Shown: positions 1 through 8,683, counted from the stretch's first letter. The stretch: 42,624 bases of DNA from an uncultured Candidatus Poseidoniales archaeon (GCA_905181715.1 CAJIYT010000004.1:139185-181808); one strand, 5' to 3'. The notes: generated by a model from the letters alone, not told the origin. Numbers and translations: made by a program.

Positions 1-75
1 TAGGTTTAGATTGTGTTCTTTACGAGCCTGATGCTCTGAATCGGAGAGATTTTCTCTACTCGGTAATCGATCCAT
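1..75 (-). CDS. N-terminal fragment of an unknown protein, cut by the window edge
   Basis: An ATG at 75 on the minus strand opens a frame of 25 codons that runs without a stop to the window edge. The visible residues begin MDRLPSRENLSDSEHQ and are hydrophilic and charged, with no signal peptide or membrane segment. A strong purine-rich ribosome-binding site (AGGAGGGAG) sits about six bases upstream and is the main support for a real start. It lies 48 bp downstream of the DUF63 gene on the same strand and could be co-transcribed with it. Too little is visible to name a family. Confidence 0.55.
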   Translation of the reverse strand, partial: MDRLPSRENLSDSEHQARKEHNLNL

Positions 76-123
76 GCTCTCCCTCCTGTCCAATCCAATC
101 CTTGCTCGACCTTCAACTCACCG

Positions 124-1422
124 TCAAACTCCCAAAATCAAACGTCCTACATCACGCAAGCCTGGAGCCATACCGACTATCATTACAGCGAGAACGATTA
201 ACACCCGCATGTGTTGATGTTTTGATTCAACTCGCAATTGACTGAAAAGATATACGATGGTCGAAATTAAGGCGATTTTGACTAATGTGAATAGCCATGC
301 TCCTTCACCAAGAAGGCCAAAGCTATCTCCAAAACTGATAACCATATCGCTAACTGGGTGCTTCTCTGTATAGCCAAACCAATCGATACCGACCATAGTT
401 GCAAGACCGTCACATAATTGGCCAAAGAGCATGCCAGCAACCATTGGAGTCGCTAGAATCGCCTTATTGGATAATTGTTCAACTGGATGGTCGGAATTAT
501 CACCGTCTTCCCATTCCTTGAGTCTTATTCCAGGAGGGATTACTCCCGGTTCATAGCCACAAAGTCGAATTTGACGTAAGTCGTCAAGACCTCGACGATA
601 AACCGCCCATGTTATGATTAATGGAATTACAATTACTACAAAAACCGGCAAAAACAATGGGTTTTCCTTGGGCATTACACCGCTTTCTTGCGCCCACGGA
701 GTAGCAAGTAATTGCGCCCAATGCCCTAAACCCGAGACAATTAACGCTGAAGCAAGGGCCATCATCGCTCGACTTACAGGGTGCCAATTCCAAGTATTAT
801 GCAAGATGAAGAATAATGCGAATAGACCGAGATATGTGCCAATTAGCGCAAATGTGGTGCCCATTTCGAGACTACGCCATGATGGTTGGTAAAGCAATCC
901 AACGAAGAGAACGTAAGTCAACCCTAAAGTTGCCATAAGCATCTGTGTGACTTCATTCTCGGTCTTGCCTGTTTTGTTAGAAATATAACCTAGGAAACCG
1001 CTCAATATCAGCCAACCTGCTAGATGAATGTGAATAAGGGGGGAAATGAAGAGGTTGTCGACACCACTAGCAAACATATCAGCATCTTCGAGGACGCGTA
1101 AGATCGGGGCTACGCAAACCCAAGCTATCAATGCCCAAACCATTCGGTCATCCGTTGGTAGACGCCAGCGACGGAATAAAATCTGCAAAGTTATTACCGA
1201 GAGGAACATCAATGAAATGTAGATGAAAGTGTTAACCAGAGTATATCCTGAATCACCAGCAACAGATGCATCCTTGACTATCGGTTGCCAGATATATGGC
1301 GATATGAGATCATCCCAAAGAAAATCAGGCTTGAAAACAACTCCTATGACGAGCAAAGTTAGAGTTATGCCAGCCAACCAGATACTTGCCCTCTCAAATA
1401 TTGAGAGTTCTTCCTCATCCAT
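124..1422 (-). CDS. DUF63-family multi-pass membrane protein
   Basis: A polytopic membrane protein of 432 residues with about ten hydrophobic segments. Near the N-terminus it has the pattern GYTLVNTFIYISLMFLS followed by an aromatic/basic stretch and VAPILRVLEDADMF. That is the hallmark of the archaeal DUF63 integral membrane family (G-Y-x-x-V-N-T, then L-R-x-L-E-D). No reaction is established for the family, so no function is assigned. At 432 residues it is longer than the usual DUF63 length of about 280; the extra is in the middle and C-terminal half. The start ATG at 1422 is preceded by a perfect 8-3-8 inverted repeat (1432-1450), not by a clear Shine-Dalgarno. It follows the FKBP gene by 42 bp on the same strand. 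Family call fairly sure, role unknown. Confidence 0.75.
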   Translation of the reverse strand: MDEEELSIFERASIWLAGITLTLLVIGVVFKPDFLWDDLISPYIWQPIVKDASVAGDSGYTLVNTFIYISLMFLSVITLQILFRRWRLPTDDRMVWALIAWVCVAPILRVLEDADMFASGVDNLFISPLIHIHLAGWLILSGFLGYISNKTGKTENEVTQMLMATLGLTYVLFVGLLYQPSWRSLEMGTTFALIGTYLGLFALFFILHNTWNWHPVSRAMMALASALIVSGLGHWAQLLATPWAQESGVMPKENPLFLPVFVVIVIPLIITWAVYRRGLDDLRQIRLCGYEPGVIPPGIRLKEWEDGDNSDHPVEQLSNKAILATPMVAGMLFGQLCDGLATMVGIDWFGYTEKHPVSDMVISFGDSFGLLGEGAWLFTLVKIALISTIVYLFSQLRVESKHQHMRVLIVLAVMIVGMAPGLRDVGRLILGV

Positions 1423-1431
1423 ATCGATGCC

Positions 1432-1450
1432 TCATGGCCGTAGGCCATGA
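1432..1450. repeat. Perfect inverted repeat, 8-bp arms with 3-nt spacer
   Basis: TCATGGCC-GTA-GGCCATGA is a perfect dyad between the FKBP stop and the DUF63 start, ending about ten bases before the DUF63 ATG on the minus strand. As RNA it would form an 8-bp hairpin with a three-base loop where a ribosome-binding site is expected. As DNA it would be a 19-bp operator. It shares its geometry with dyads at 5909, 17457 and 39013. Confidence 0.6.
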
Positions 1451-1464
1451 TAGTTGCGCTGTAA

Positions 1465-2208
1465 TCACTCCTCTTCGTGGTCGTGATCACAATTCTCATC
1501 GTGAACGTGTTCTTCTTCTTCTTCGGCGCTTGCCCTAGTCTCGTGAACCTCGATGAAAGACACTTTTGCAGCCTCTACAGCATCTCTTAGCACGGTTACC
1601 ATGCGGAATTTGAGCATTGCTGCATTGGTGTCGAAGAGCATCTGTTGCGGGACGGTGATTGCGATATCATCCCCTTCGAACTCGACTTCGAAATCCTCGA
1701 GTCCAGTGTTGGACTTGAGTAGTGCCTTGACCTTCTCGCCTCTATCGTCGATAACCGAGACGATGCGGTAGTTGTAGCGCAGAGTTCTACCAGCCATTGG
1801 GTGGTTGTAATCGATACGAGCACGCCCTGCTGCGAGATAGGAAAGGATACCATTTCTACCTTCGATTGATACAGGACCACCGATGTAAAGCGACTTGGGG
1901 TCTCTAACGTGGCGAAGTAACTTGTCAATTGACATTGTTTCGACCAAAGTAGTATCTTTGTCACCATAGGCATCTGCAGCAGCGATATCGATTTCGACAT
2001 CTTTATCGACCTTTGCTTCAAGAAGACTGTCCTCGAATCCCTGAATAAGATTTCCAGATCCAACTACGCAGACCATTGGCTCATATGTGCGATTTTCTTG
2101 GTGCATTTCATGTTCTTTGGCCACATCTTCGCGGGTTGTCTCGATGAGATCACCCGAATCAGCATTATACAGATCATAGTCTACATGAATGATTGTTCCT
2201 TCTTCCAT
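1465..2208 (-). CDS. FKBP-type peptidyl-prolyl cis-trans isomerase, SlyD-like, with metal-binding tail
   Basis: A cytoplasmic prolyl isomerase and probable chaperone of 247 residues; no signal peptide. The N-terminus MEEGTIIHVDYDLY, the GSGNLIQGFEDSLLEAKV segment and the later AGRTLRYNYRIVSV strand form a split FKBP fold with an inserted flap domain, as in SlyD and archaeal long FKBPs. The region after about residue 150 is an additional C-terminal domain. The protein ends in an acidic, histidine- and cysteine-rich tail (EEEEEHVHDENCDHDHEEE) that should bind divalent metals such as nickel, zinc or copper, by analogy with SlyD. The start at 2208 is backed by a strong GGAGGTG site and a TATA-like TTTATG further upstream. 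It lies between the ccmF-like and DUF63 genes. Confidence 0.88.
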   Translation of the reverse strand: MEEGTIIHVDYDLYNADSGDLIETTREDVAKEHEMHQENRTYEPMVCVVGSGNLIQGFEDSLLEAKVDKDVEIDIAAADAYGDKDTTLVETMSIDKLLRHVRDPKSLYIGGPVSIEGRNGILSYLAAGRARIDYNHPMAGRTLRYNYRIVSVIDDRGEKVKALLKSNTGLEDFEVEFEGDDIAITVPQQMLFDTNAAMLKFRMVTVLRDAVEAAKVSFIEVHETRASAEEEEEHVHDENCDHDHEEE

Positions 2209-2218
2209 AAGTTACACC

Positions 2219-2231
2219 TCCCCATTGGGGA
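2219..2231. repeat. Short inverted repeat (5-3-5) abutting the FKBP ribosome-binding site
   Basis: TCCCC-ATT-GGGGA is a perfect 5-3-5 dyad. On the minus strand its 3' arm runs directly into the GGAGGTG Shine-Dalgarno of the FKBP gene, so a hairpin here could partly hide the ribosome-binding site. Alone it is short enough to be chance. It is listed because it has the same 3-nt spacer and leader location as stronger dyads elsewhere in the window. Confidence 0.35.
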
Positions 2232-2254
2232 TGAGCCGGCGACTGACCCGCCCT

Positions 2255-4615
2255 TCATAAATGGCGCGTAGGCGTTTTAACTAATGTTGAGAGCGAACCC
2301 CAGAGCATTAGGAACCATCCAAACCAAACCAGATGTATGCCCGGAAGGTCATATACAGTGATTCTTACCAAGTCTGCGGAATCCGGACCGTCGCTCATCA
2401 ATGAACCTGCTTGGGTGCCATCCATGATGAATACAAGGTCGCCGTAGTATCTCTGCAAAATATCTACTTCTGAGCGAGCAGTACTCGAGAATACCATTTC
2501 TCCACTCTCATCAGTTCGGTCGAAACGAAGCATTCCAGGCTCAACGATATCTACCAAATCGCCGCTTCCTTCTTCCCTAACTTCAATCCTCACGCCGATA
2601 TATCCATCACCTATTTCCAAACCTTCGGTTTCGGTAACTACATCAACAAAAATCAGTTCATAACCTTCGAAAATCACCGCCTCATCGCGAATCAGGGTTA
2701 CACGGTGACTAGCATCGCCACGATCTACAATTGTCGTTGAAAGAAGGTGGCCGATTATCAATAGGATCAAGCCCAAATGTACAATATGAGCGGACATAGT
2801 AATTCTTCTTCCTTTGCTTTGTTTAATCAATGACATTACCGAGGGCACTGCTATCAATGCAGGAATAAGCACTAGAATAGCGAAAAAGCCTCTTGAGAGT
2901 GTCGAGGTCATTAAAAACGAGGAATCCCAACCCAAGCGATTACCTAAAAGATATGCCAAAATAATGGAAATTATTGGTACTGCGAATAACCAACGCACAA
3001 TTTCAGGCCGTTCCCGGTTCGACCAAGCTGTCATTGCTAGCAAGATTGCAATGATAAAAGGCGTTCCGTATACCTCATGTGCTGCGAATTGAATTTGATC
3101 GATACTTGAAATCAGAATTACAAATGTGATTACGAGATAAATTGTAACCATCATTACTGGAGCCCAAAGTGCTAATCTTTGCTGGAGTTTGCGACTGCTA
3201 AAATCGAATGTTACTTCCGTATCACTATTATCGAATAACCAAGGCATTACGAAAATTATCATCCCTGCGCCTGCTTCTATTAGACTCAACATTCCCCCCC
3301 ATGCTGCAGCAAGATGCAAAGCAATCCCCGCTACTGCTAAGCCCCAGGCCGATAACTGCTCTTCTTCCAAAGCGAAAGATATAGCGATTGTGAGGGCGAA
3401 TAAACCCAAAACTATCTGCCCATGCAATATTGACAATATCAATATCGAGATTGGTATTAACATTCGAGCCTTTTCCATCTTTCCGCGGCTGAAACCCTCT
3501 ATGAGAGGAGCCAGGCCGATCAAGAGAATTATCGCCCCTGGGATATTCATCCATAGATCTGCACCAAATATCCAACCGCAAAGAGCGGTCACTGGCAATA
3601 ATGCCAACCAGGCCAAATGTGGTTTGACCTGCATTCGAGAACACAGCCAAAAAGCACATACTTGGACGATTAAGAGTAGATAGATGATAATCTCTACCCC
3701 TGAATGGCTATCGGCTCTCAATACCATTAATCTGCCAAAAACATCATCTGGTGTTGTCGATGCCACATCGGTGACAAATGTGTGAACACTGGAGGCCCAA
3801 ACCCCCCCAGCACGCGTGACTAATGTCGCAAAAATCGCCATTATTCCTGCAAGAAGTGATATTCCGACCCAATGATGGTCAGGTACTTTGCCTGGCCGTG
3901 TACGTAAATGGAGGATTATCAATAAAACCAGCCATGGGAGCATAGAACCAGTCTCTACTGGATCCCAAGCCCAATATCCACCCCAATCAAGCACAGTATA
4001 AGCCCACAGACCCCCTAACCCAATACCGAGAGTTGCAAAAAATGCAGCTGGGCGAGCAACTTGAATCACCCGTTTCTCAATATTTTCAGAATCGGTCCAT
4101 ATCGCCGAGAGTGCAATACATGCTAGAACTACACAAAATGAATAGGTGAGGAAAATAAGGGGAGGATGGATAACCATTAGATTTGTTTGCAATAAATTGT
4201 TCAAACCGTTGCCCAAATAGCCTTCTGGTGCTTTTTGAAAAGGGTCAAGCATCGCTGAAATTAATAATAATGTAAGTGCAAATCCAGACTTTAATCGCAA
4301 TCTCATCAAATGTGCTGCTTCACTTTCCTTTTCGAAAGGATGAGAATAAAGCAGCATCATAATCCCAATCAGACCTGCCCATAGCAATACTGGTCCTTCG
4401 CGTGCTGACCACGTTGCTGCAAACCGATAACGTAGCGGTAAATCTTCACCACCATTAGAGGCGACGTGAAGGATGCTTGTATCATTGATGAGAAAAGCTG
4501 TGGCCAAGCCAATGAATGGTAATGTCAGCAATAATGACAGGCGTCTAGACAATTCCGGCCGCAATATCAATAAAATTGCAGACACTATTGCTATGAAAAG
4601 TAGAATGACATACAT
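2255..4615 (-). CDS. ccmF: CcmF-like cytochrome c-type biogenesis protein (haem lyase subunit)
   Basis: A large polytopic membrane protein of about 786 residues with some fifteen hydrophobic segments. It carries the tryptophan-rich WWD-type signature of the haem-handling protein superfamily (WGGYWAWDPVETGSMLPWL), with histidines on flanking loops (VIHPPLIF, VHTFVTD). A C-terminal soluble part (VTLIRDEAVIFEGYELIF and beyond) matches the periplasmic domain of CcmF. In the Ccm system CcmF attaches haem to apocytochrome c outside the membrane. The ATG at 4615, preceded by GGTG, is preferred over an in-frame TTG at 4630 that would overlap the reductase gene. It lies only 4 bp after the geranylgeranyl reductase gene, suggesting one transcript. 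No other ccm gene is visible. Confidence 0.88.
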   Translation of the reverse strand: MYVILLFIAIVSAILLILRPELSRRLSLLLTLPFIGLATAFLINDTSILHVASNGGEDLPLRYRFAATWSAREGPVLLWAGLIGIMMLLYSHPFEKESEAAHLMRLRLKSGFALTLLLISAMLDPFQKAPEGYLGNGLNNLLQTNLMVIHPPLIFLTYSFCVVLACIALSAIWTDSENIEKRVIQVARPAAFFATLGIGLGGLWAYTVLDWGGYWAWDPVETGSMLPWLVLLIILHLRTRPGKVPDHHWVGISLLAGIMAIFATLVTRAGGVWASSVHTFVTDVASTTPDDVFGRLMVLRADSHSGVEIIIYLLLIVQVCAFWLCSRMQVKPHLAWLALLPVTALCGWIFGADLWMNIPGAIILLIGLAPLIEGFSRGKMEKARMLIPISILILSILHGQIVLGLFALTIAISFALEEEQLSAWGLAVAGIALHLAAAWGGMLSLIEAGAGMIIFVMPWLFDNSDTEVTFDFSSRKLQQRLALWAPVMMVTIYLVITFVILISSIDQIQFAAHEVYGTPFIIAILLAMTAWSNRERPEIVRWLFAVPIISIILAYLLGNRLGWDSSFLMTSTLSRGFFAILVLIPALIAVPSVMSLIKQSKGRRITMSAHIVHLGLILLIIGHLLSTTIVDRGDASHRVTLIRDEAVIFEGYELIFVDVVTETEGLEIGDGYIGVRIEVREEGSGDLVDIVEPGMLRFDRTDESGEMVFSSTARSEVDILQRYYGDLVFIMDGTQAGSLMSDGPDSADLVRITVYDLPGIHLVWFGWFLMLWGSLSTLVKTPTRHL
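2256..2264 (-). promoter_or_regulatory. TATA-like box for the FKBP gene
   Basis: On the minus strand this reads CCATTTATG, about 48 bases before the FKBP start, placing a transcript start near 2232 with a short leader. It lies inside the last codons of the upstream ccmF-like gene, so the FKBP gene probably has its own promoter. A very similar element (GCATTTATGA) precedes tRNA-Ile. Confidence 0.4.
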
Positions 4616-4619
4616 CGAT

Positions 4620-5846
4620 TCACCAACCAAAGTGTTTGGCTCGACTATAACCGAAGGAAAGAAGGACGCTAATCACACCTTTGAGATAGAGAAAAGGGTG
4701 TCTAACTAGGATCTTAAAGCCGATTACCACCTTATCCATGGGTGACATTGATGCTAATTCCTTAGGGAGACAATGTGCCATATTCGATAGTTGCTTATCG
4801 GTCAATCGATAAAGTGCAGTTTTACCCTTGAGGATTTTTGCATAGGGTGGAAATCGCTTTTTCCATGCCTTTGCGTAAGACTGTAGACGTTTATCGCTTA
4901 AATCACCTTCAGTGATCGCTTTTGTAATCGTCATTGCCGCTTCCCTGCCAGACCAGAGAGCAAGGTGCGAACCTCCTTCAAAAAGCGGTGATGTGAAACC
5001 AGCAGCATCTCCAACTAGGATCAAGCCATCGCCAGTAGTTATCTCTCTTGGACCAGAAATAGGGATTGTTCCTCCAAATGGACGGACTTTGATACCCTCT
5101 TTGCGCCAAGGTGGGTTTTCCGTTGGTTTATCGCGAAGATATGTGTCTTCGATGAATTTGTTCAGATAACGTATTGCACCTTTCTTCTCAGTTGTAACCA
5201 AGCCGACATTTGCTCTTCCACCTGCTTTGGGGATCATCCAGACATAGCCATGTGGCGAATACTCGGGCCACAGATAGAAGTCCAAATACCCATCATTGTC
5301 GACTTCGTGCATTTCGTATTGGAAACCTGCAATCACTTCAACTTCGGTCCCCATATCAAGGATCTTAGCAGCCGCACCACTCACTCCACTAGCATCAATT
5401 ACAGCTTTACATTCAATTGGAAAAGCATTCCCGACACCATCGATTGTCCAATTGGAAAAATCATTATTGCTATTGAAGTTTCTATTCATCTCTTTTACCC
5501 GATGATTGAGGAATAATTCCGCTCCTGCTTTTGTTGCTTCATCTATGAGCCATTTCTCGAAAAGATGTTTCTCGAGAACATATCCAGGTTCAGTTAGTAG
5601 TTTATCGGTACCATCGGGGAAGATTACCCTAATCCCTTTACAATCGAGTGCGATTACCTCTTCGGGGATTTCAAGACCAAGATTTTCTACCGCCAAATGA
5701 GAAAGACATTCACCACAATGAACCGGAACTCCGACTCCGGGATCGGCTTCGACAATCATAACCGATAACCCGGCTCTAGCAGCATGCAAAGCCGCAGAAC
5801 CGCCACCCGGACCAGCTCCGATGACTAGAACGTCGCATGTCGCCAT
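4620..5846 (-). CDS. Geranylgeranyl reductase family FAD-dependent oxidoreductase
   Basis: A flavoprotein of about 408 residues. It opens with a Rossmann FAD-binding motif (CDVLVIGAGPGGGSAALHAA) followed by the strand-ending acid in MIVEAD. It has PVHCGECLS, the cysteine-containing segment typical of the family, and the second FAD motif GLILVGDAAGFTSPLFEGG. Family members hydrogenate geranylgeranyl chains of archaeal membrane lipids or of menaquinone, using FAD and reduced ferredoxin or similar donors. The start at 5846 (MATCDVL) is chosen over a GTG at 5858. The gene abuts the CcmF-like gene on one side and is divergent from UbiD/UbiA on the other. Either core lipids or a quinone side chain could be the substrate; the context leans to quinone, but this is inference. 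Confidence 0.85.
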   Translation of the reverse strand: MATCDVLVIGAGPGGGSAALHAARAGLSVMIVEADPGVGVPVHCGECLSHLAVENLGLEIPEEVIALDCKGIRVIFPDGTDKLLTEPGYVLEKHLFEKWLIDEATKAGAELFLNHRVKEMNRNFNSNNDFSNWTIDGVGNAFPIECKAVIDASGVSGAAAKILDMGTEVEVIAGFQYEMHEVDNDGYLDFYLWPEYSPHGYVWMIPKAGGRANVGLVTTEKKGAIRYLNKFIEDTYLRDKPTENPPWRKEGIKVRPFGGTIPISGPREITTGDGLILVGDAAGFTSPLFEGGSHLALWSGREAAMTITKAITEGDLSDKRLQSYAKAWKKRFPPYAKILKGKTALYRLTDKQLSNMAHCLPKELASMSPMDKVVIGFKILVRHPFLYLKGVISVLLSFGYSRAKHFGW

Positions 5847-5908
5847 GCTACACCGCACGGGGAGGCGGGCCTTGAAGAACGCGTAAACACAGGTAGGGTT
5901 GATGAATC
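5847..5908. promoter_or_regulatory. Divergent intergenic region between geranylgeranyl reductase and UbiD
   Basis: About 62 bp separate the two divergent start codons, so both promoters must lie here or inside the genes. A GTTTACG (minus strand, near 5882-5888) is the only TATA-like element seen for the reductase. GGTAGGGTTGATG precedes the UbiD ATG as a weak ribosome-binding site. No convincing second TATA box is visible. Confidence 0.3.
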
Positions 5909-5925
5909 ATGCCCCTTAGGGGCAT
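5909..5925. repeat. Perfect 7-3-7 inverted repeat containing the UbiD start codon
   Basis: ATGCCCC-TTA-GGGGCAT is a perfect dyad whose first three bases are the predicted UbiD start codon. In the transcript it would place the initiating ATG in a GC-rich hairpin with a three-base loop. An alternative is that the true start is GTG at 5927, just after the dyad, using AGGGG of the 3' arm as ribosome-binding site. In that case the dyad would be a leader element. Confidence 0.6.
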
Positions 5926-7855
5926 CGTGGCCTGGCGTACTCTCTCCCGTTGGATAGATGATCTTGACAAGAGGGGGGAGCTGTTGCGTATTTCCGAGCC
6001 AGTAGATGTTGAGTTGGAAGCTGGTGCCATCGCAGATAAATTGGTCAAAGGTAATGGAAAAGCGGTTCTTTTCGAAAAACCAAGGTTGCCAAATGGAGAG
6101 ATTAGTACAATTCCTCTTGCGATGAATCTTTTCGGCAGCCACTCAAGAACCCAACGAGCATTACAAGCCAAACATGGTACCGAAATCGGTGAAAGATTGG
6201 TTCAACTGATGAAACCAGACATTGGAGGGATTCTGAAAAGGCCATGGACGGGTTTACCTTTGCTAAGAGATGCTGTGAGCCTTGCTCCAAAAAAGCGTAG
6301 GCGGGGTGCTTGCCAACGCATTCGCTTAGAGAATGATGTCACAAAACTTCCAATTCCAAAAACATGGCCACTTGACGGTGGGCGCTACATCACTTTGCCC
6401 CTAGTTGTAACCAAAGACCCGAACACAGGAGAACATAATCTCGGTATGTACAGAGCTCAGGTATACAGCCCTACGGAAGTTGGGTTGCATTGGCAAATTC
6501 ACAAGCATGGTGCCGATCATGCAGCGCTTTGGCCCGATGGGAAAATGCCAGTTGCGATTTGTATCGGTGGCCCACCAGAATTAATGTTTTCAGCAATAGC
6601 GCCTCTTCCGGATAATTTAGAAGAATACATGTTTGCAGGATTCTTAGGACGGAAAAGATTGGAAATCACTAAAGCACTGACACAGGATTTGATGGTTCCT
6701 GCACAGGCTGATATCGTTATCGAGGGCTGGTGTGACGTTACTCAAACCAGGAGCGAGGGTCCTTTTGGAGACCATTTTGGATTTTATTCCCTAACTGGGC
6801 AATACCCAGTACTGAATGTTACAGCGATAACTACGCGCAAAAACCCGATATTATCTGCAACAATTGTTGGTCAGCCGCCAATGGAGGACGGATATTTAGG
6901 TGAAGCCATTGGCAAGCAATTCTCTCCGATTCTGCAATTTCAGCATCGTGATGTCCTCGGACTTCACCTTCCGCTTGAGACTGGATTTCACAACTTAGCG
7001 ATTGTCCGTTCGAAACAACGTTATCCGCGTCAAGCAAGAAAAACATGTCTTGGCTTGCTCGGTGCGGGTCAATTGATGTTTCTCAAAATGCTGATAGCTA
7101 CAGACGAAGACCCTGAGGACCTCGAGGCTTTGCTAGATTCTTTGAATGATAGAGTGGACCCTGCGACAGACATTATCATCTTACCTGGCATGGTTGCTGA
7201 CGCTTTAGAACCCGCAAGTATCTATGAAAACGTGCATTCGAAAATAATAATCGATGCTACGATTATCCCTGATGCTGACCCAAGATCGAGTTCACTACCT
7301 GCTGAAGGCTCATTCCAACAAGAATCTCCCGATTGGAGAAGGGGCCACGCGGGATCAGTTGAAATCTCAGAGCAATTGGAAAAACATATTTCTCAATTAG
7401 AAAATGTTTGTCAAATCAGGGTTATCAGGAAAAACATGCTAGTCATTACAACAAATATTGAGGCAAGCCCCGACCCCAGAGTCGGGCAAGAATGGGCTGA
7501 TGAAGTGAATTCTGCAAATCAAAAGGAAGTTATTTCTCAATTGAGAAAATCGATTTGGCAATTGGATAAGGAAAATGCAATACGTTGGCTTTTCATAACA
7601 GATAATGATCTCGAATTGAATAGTTCGGGTGCGAGGAGAAGATTGTTATGGCAATTGACTTCTCGTTTTACAGTTGAACGTGATCTTACTATTGAGGGCA
7701 GCCGATTATGCTGGGATGCGACCACTCCAATCCCTGCCAGAGATAGCGAGCAACCGGTTCGAAGATGGCCTGCGATAACTATGCACGACCCTGAAACGCT
7801 TGCAGCCATTGAGAGGTTTGATCTACCGCCTTGGCCAAAGAATTTGGTGATGTAA
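5909..7855 (+). CDS. ubiD: UbiD-family prenylated-FMN decarboxylase (long, menaquinone/MqnL-like form)
   Basis: A 648-residue UbiD-family decarboxylase. It opens with the usual LDKRGELLRISEPVDVE segment. The active-site region TRSEGPFGDHFGFYSLTGQY contains the conserved acid and the GPFG turn that contacts prenylated FMN and metal, and a C-terminal GMVADALEP segment follows. Classical UbiD is close to 490 residues. The extra C-terminal 130-150 residues resemble the longer proteins of the futalosine menaquinone branch. It overlaps the UbiA gene by one base (TAATG), so the two are translationally coupled and probably act in one quinone pathway: prenylation of an aromatic acid, then decarboxylation. 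No UbiX flavin prenyltransferase is in the window. An alternative is the anhydromevalonate phosphate decarboxylase of archaeal isoprenoid synthesis, which is UbiD-like but shorter. Confidence 0.88.
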   Translation: MPLRGIVAWRTLSRWIDDLDKRGELLRISEPVDVELEAGAIADKLVKGNGKAVLFEKPRLPNGEISTIPLAMNLFGSHSRTQRALQAKHGTEIGERLVQLMKPDIGGILKRPWTGLPLLRDAVSLAPKKRRRGACQRIRLENDVTKLPIPKTWPLDGGRYITLPLVVTKDPNTGEHNLGMYRAQVYSPTEVGLHWQIHKHGADHAALWPDGKMPVAICIGGPPELMFSAIAPLPDNLEEYMFAGFLGRKRLEITKALTQDLMVPAQADIVIEGWCDVTQTRSEGPFGDHFGFYSLTGQYPVLNVTAITTRKNPILSATIVGQPPMEDGYLGEAIGKQFSPILQFQHRDVLGLHLPLETGFHNLAIVRSKQRYPRQARKTCLGLLGAGQLMFLKMLIATDEDPEDLEALLDSLNDRVDPATDIIILPGMVADALEPASIYENVHSKIIIDATIIPDADPRSSSLPAEGSFQQESPDWRRGHAGSVEISEQLEKHISQLENVCQIRVIRKNMLVITTNIEASPDPRVGQEWADEVNSANQKEVISQLRKSIWQLDKENAIRWLFITDNDLELNSSGARRRLLWQLTSRFTVERDLTIEGSRLCWDATTPIPARDSEQPVRRWPAITMHDPETLAAIERFDLPPWPKNLVM

Positions 7856-8661
7856 TGAATTTCAAACAGATCGCTTCCTTCGTAAAGATTGAGCATACGC
7901 TCTTCTCCCTCCCTTTCATCCTCATCGGTGCGTTGATGGCAGGAACGCCAAGCAATACTCAACTTGTATGGATCATTATTGCAGCGATTGGCGCACGTGG
8001 CTTAGCGATGGGGCTAAATCGAATAATCGATAGAGAAGTCGATGCGGTCAATCCACGAACTGCAGGACGACATTTAGCTTCGGGCAGCATGAATATGCGC
8101 ACTGCGTGGCTACTTTGTGCTGTGTTCCTAATAATGCTACTAATCGGAGCATGGAGACTTAACCCCTTAGCCCTAAAACTCTCATGGCTACCAGTTGTTG
8201 CTTTTGTCATCTACCCATATCTGAAGCGATTTACTTGGCTTTGCCATTGGTGGCTAGGAGTTTGTCTAGCACTTGCTCCTGCCGGAGCGTGGGTAGGAAT
8301 TACTGGAGAAATATCTTCCCTCTCATGGTGGCCTGAACTTTTCATCGTTTCTTTGGGAGTGATGATTTGGATAGCATCATTTGACCTAGGATATGCACTT
8401 ATGGACATCGATAGCGATAAGGAAAATGGCATTCATTCGTTTCCAGCAAAGTATGGCATAAAGAATACAACAATTGCAATGTATTCATCCATACCTGTCT
8501 GGGGTTTCTGCTTTGCACAAATATCGATTATCGGAGCAATATTAGCCGTCATTTTTACCCTTGTTGTACTGAAAAATCAGAAAGAGCATTTTCAAAAGTG
8601 GTGGTTTAATGCCCATGTTTGCACTGGATGGATTCTTCTAATAGCAATGCAACTTTCATGA
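7855..8661 (+). CDS. ubiA: UbiA-family aromatic prenyltransferase (MqnP/UbiA-like)
   Basis: A membrane prenyltransferase of 268 residues with eight to nine hydrophobic helices. The first aspartate motif is present as GLNRIIDREVDAVNPRTAGR, the N-x3-D-x3-D pattern that binds the polyprenyl diphosphate through magnesium. The second, in the form DLGYALMDIDSDKENGIHS, is also intact, so the enzyme should be active. The family attaches a polyprenyl chain to an aromatic acid to give a quinone precursor. The ATG at 7855, overlapping the UbiD stop by one base, gives the typical MNFKQIASFVKIEHTLFSLP beginning. An in-frame ATG at 7831 inside ubiD is less likely. The NPRTAGR motif and UbiD pairing favour a quinone enzyme over an archaeal lipid or haem prenyltransferase. 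Confidence 0.9.
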   Translation: MNFKQIASFVKIEHTLFSLPFILIGALMAGTPSNTQLVWIIIAAIGARGLAMGLNRIIDREVDAVNPRTAGRHLASGSMNMRTAWLLCAVFLIMLLIGAWRLNPLALKLSWLPVVAFVIYPYLKRFTWLCHWWLGVCLALAPAGAWVGITGEISSLSWWPELFIVSLGVMIWIASFDLGYALMDIDSDKENGIHSFPAKYGIKNTTIAMYSSIPVWGFCFAQISIIGAILAVIFTLVVLKNQKEHFQKWWFNAHVCTGWILLIAMQLS

Positions 8662-8683
8662 GCCGGGAAGTATACCCAAGGCC

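Noticed and set aside
1596..2063. 155-codon minus-strand frame inside the FKBP gene
   Set aside because: Lies wholly within the FKBP gene in another frame, is serine/arginine rich without domain structure, and the FKBP frame has clear homology.
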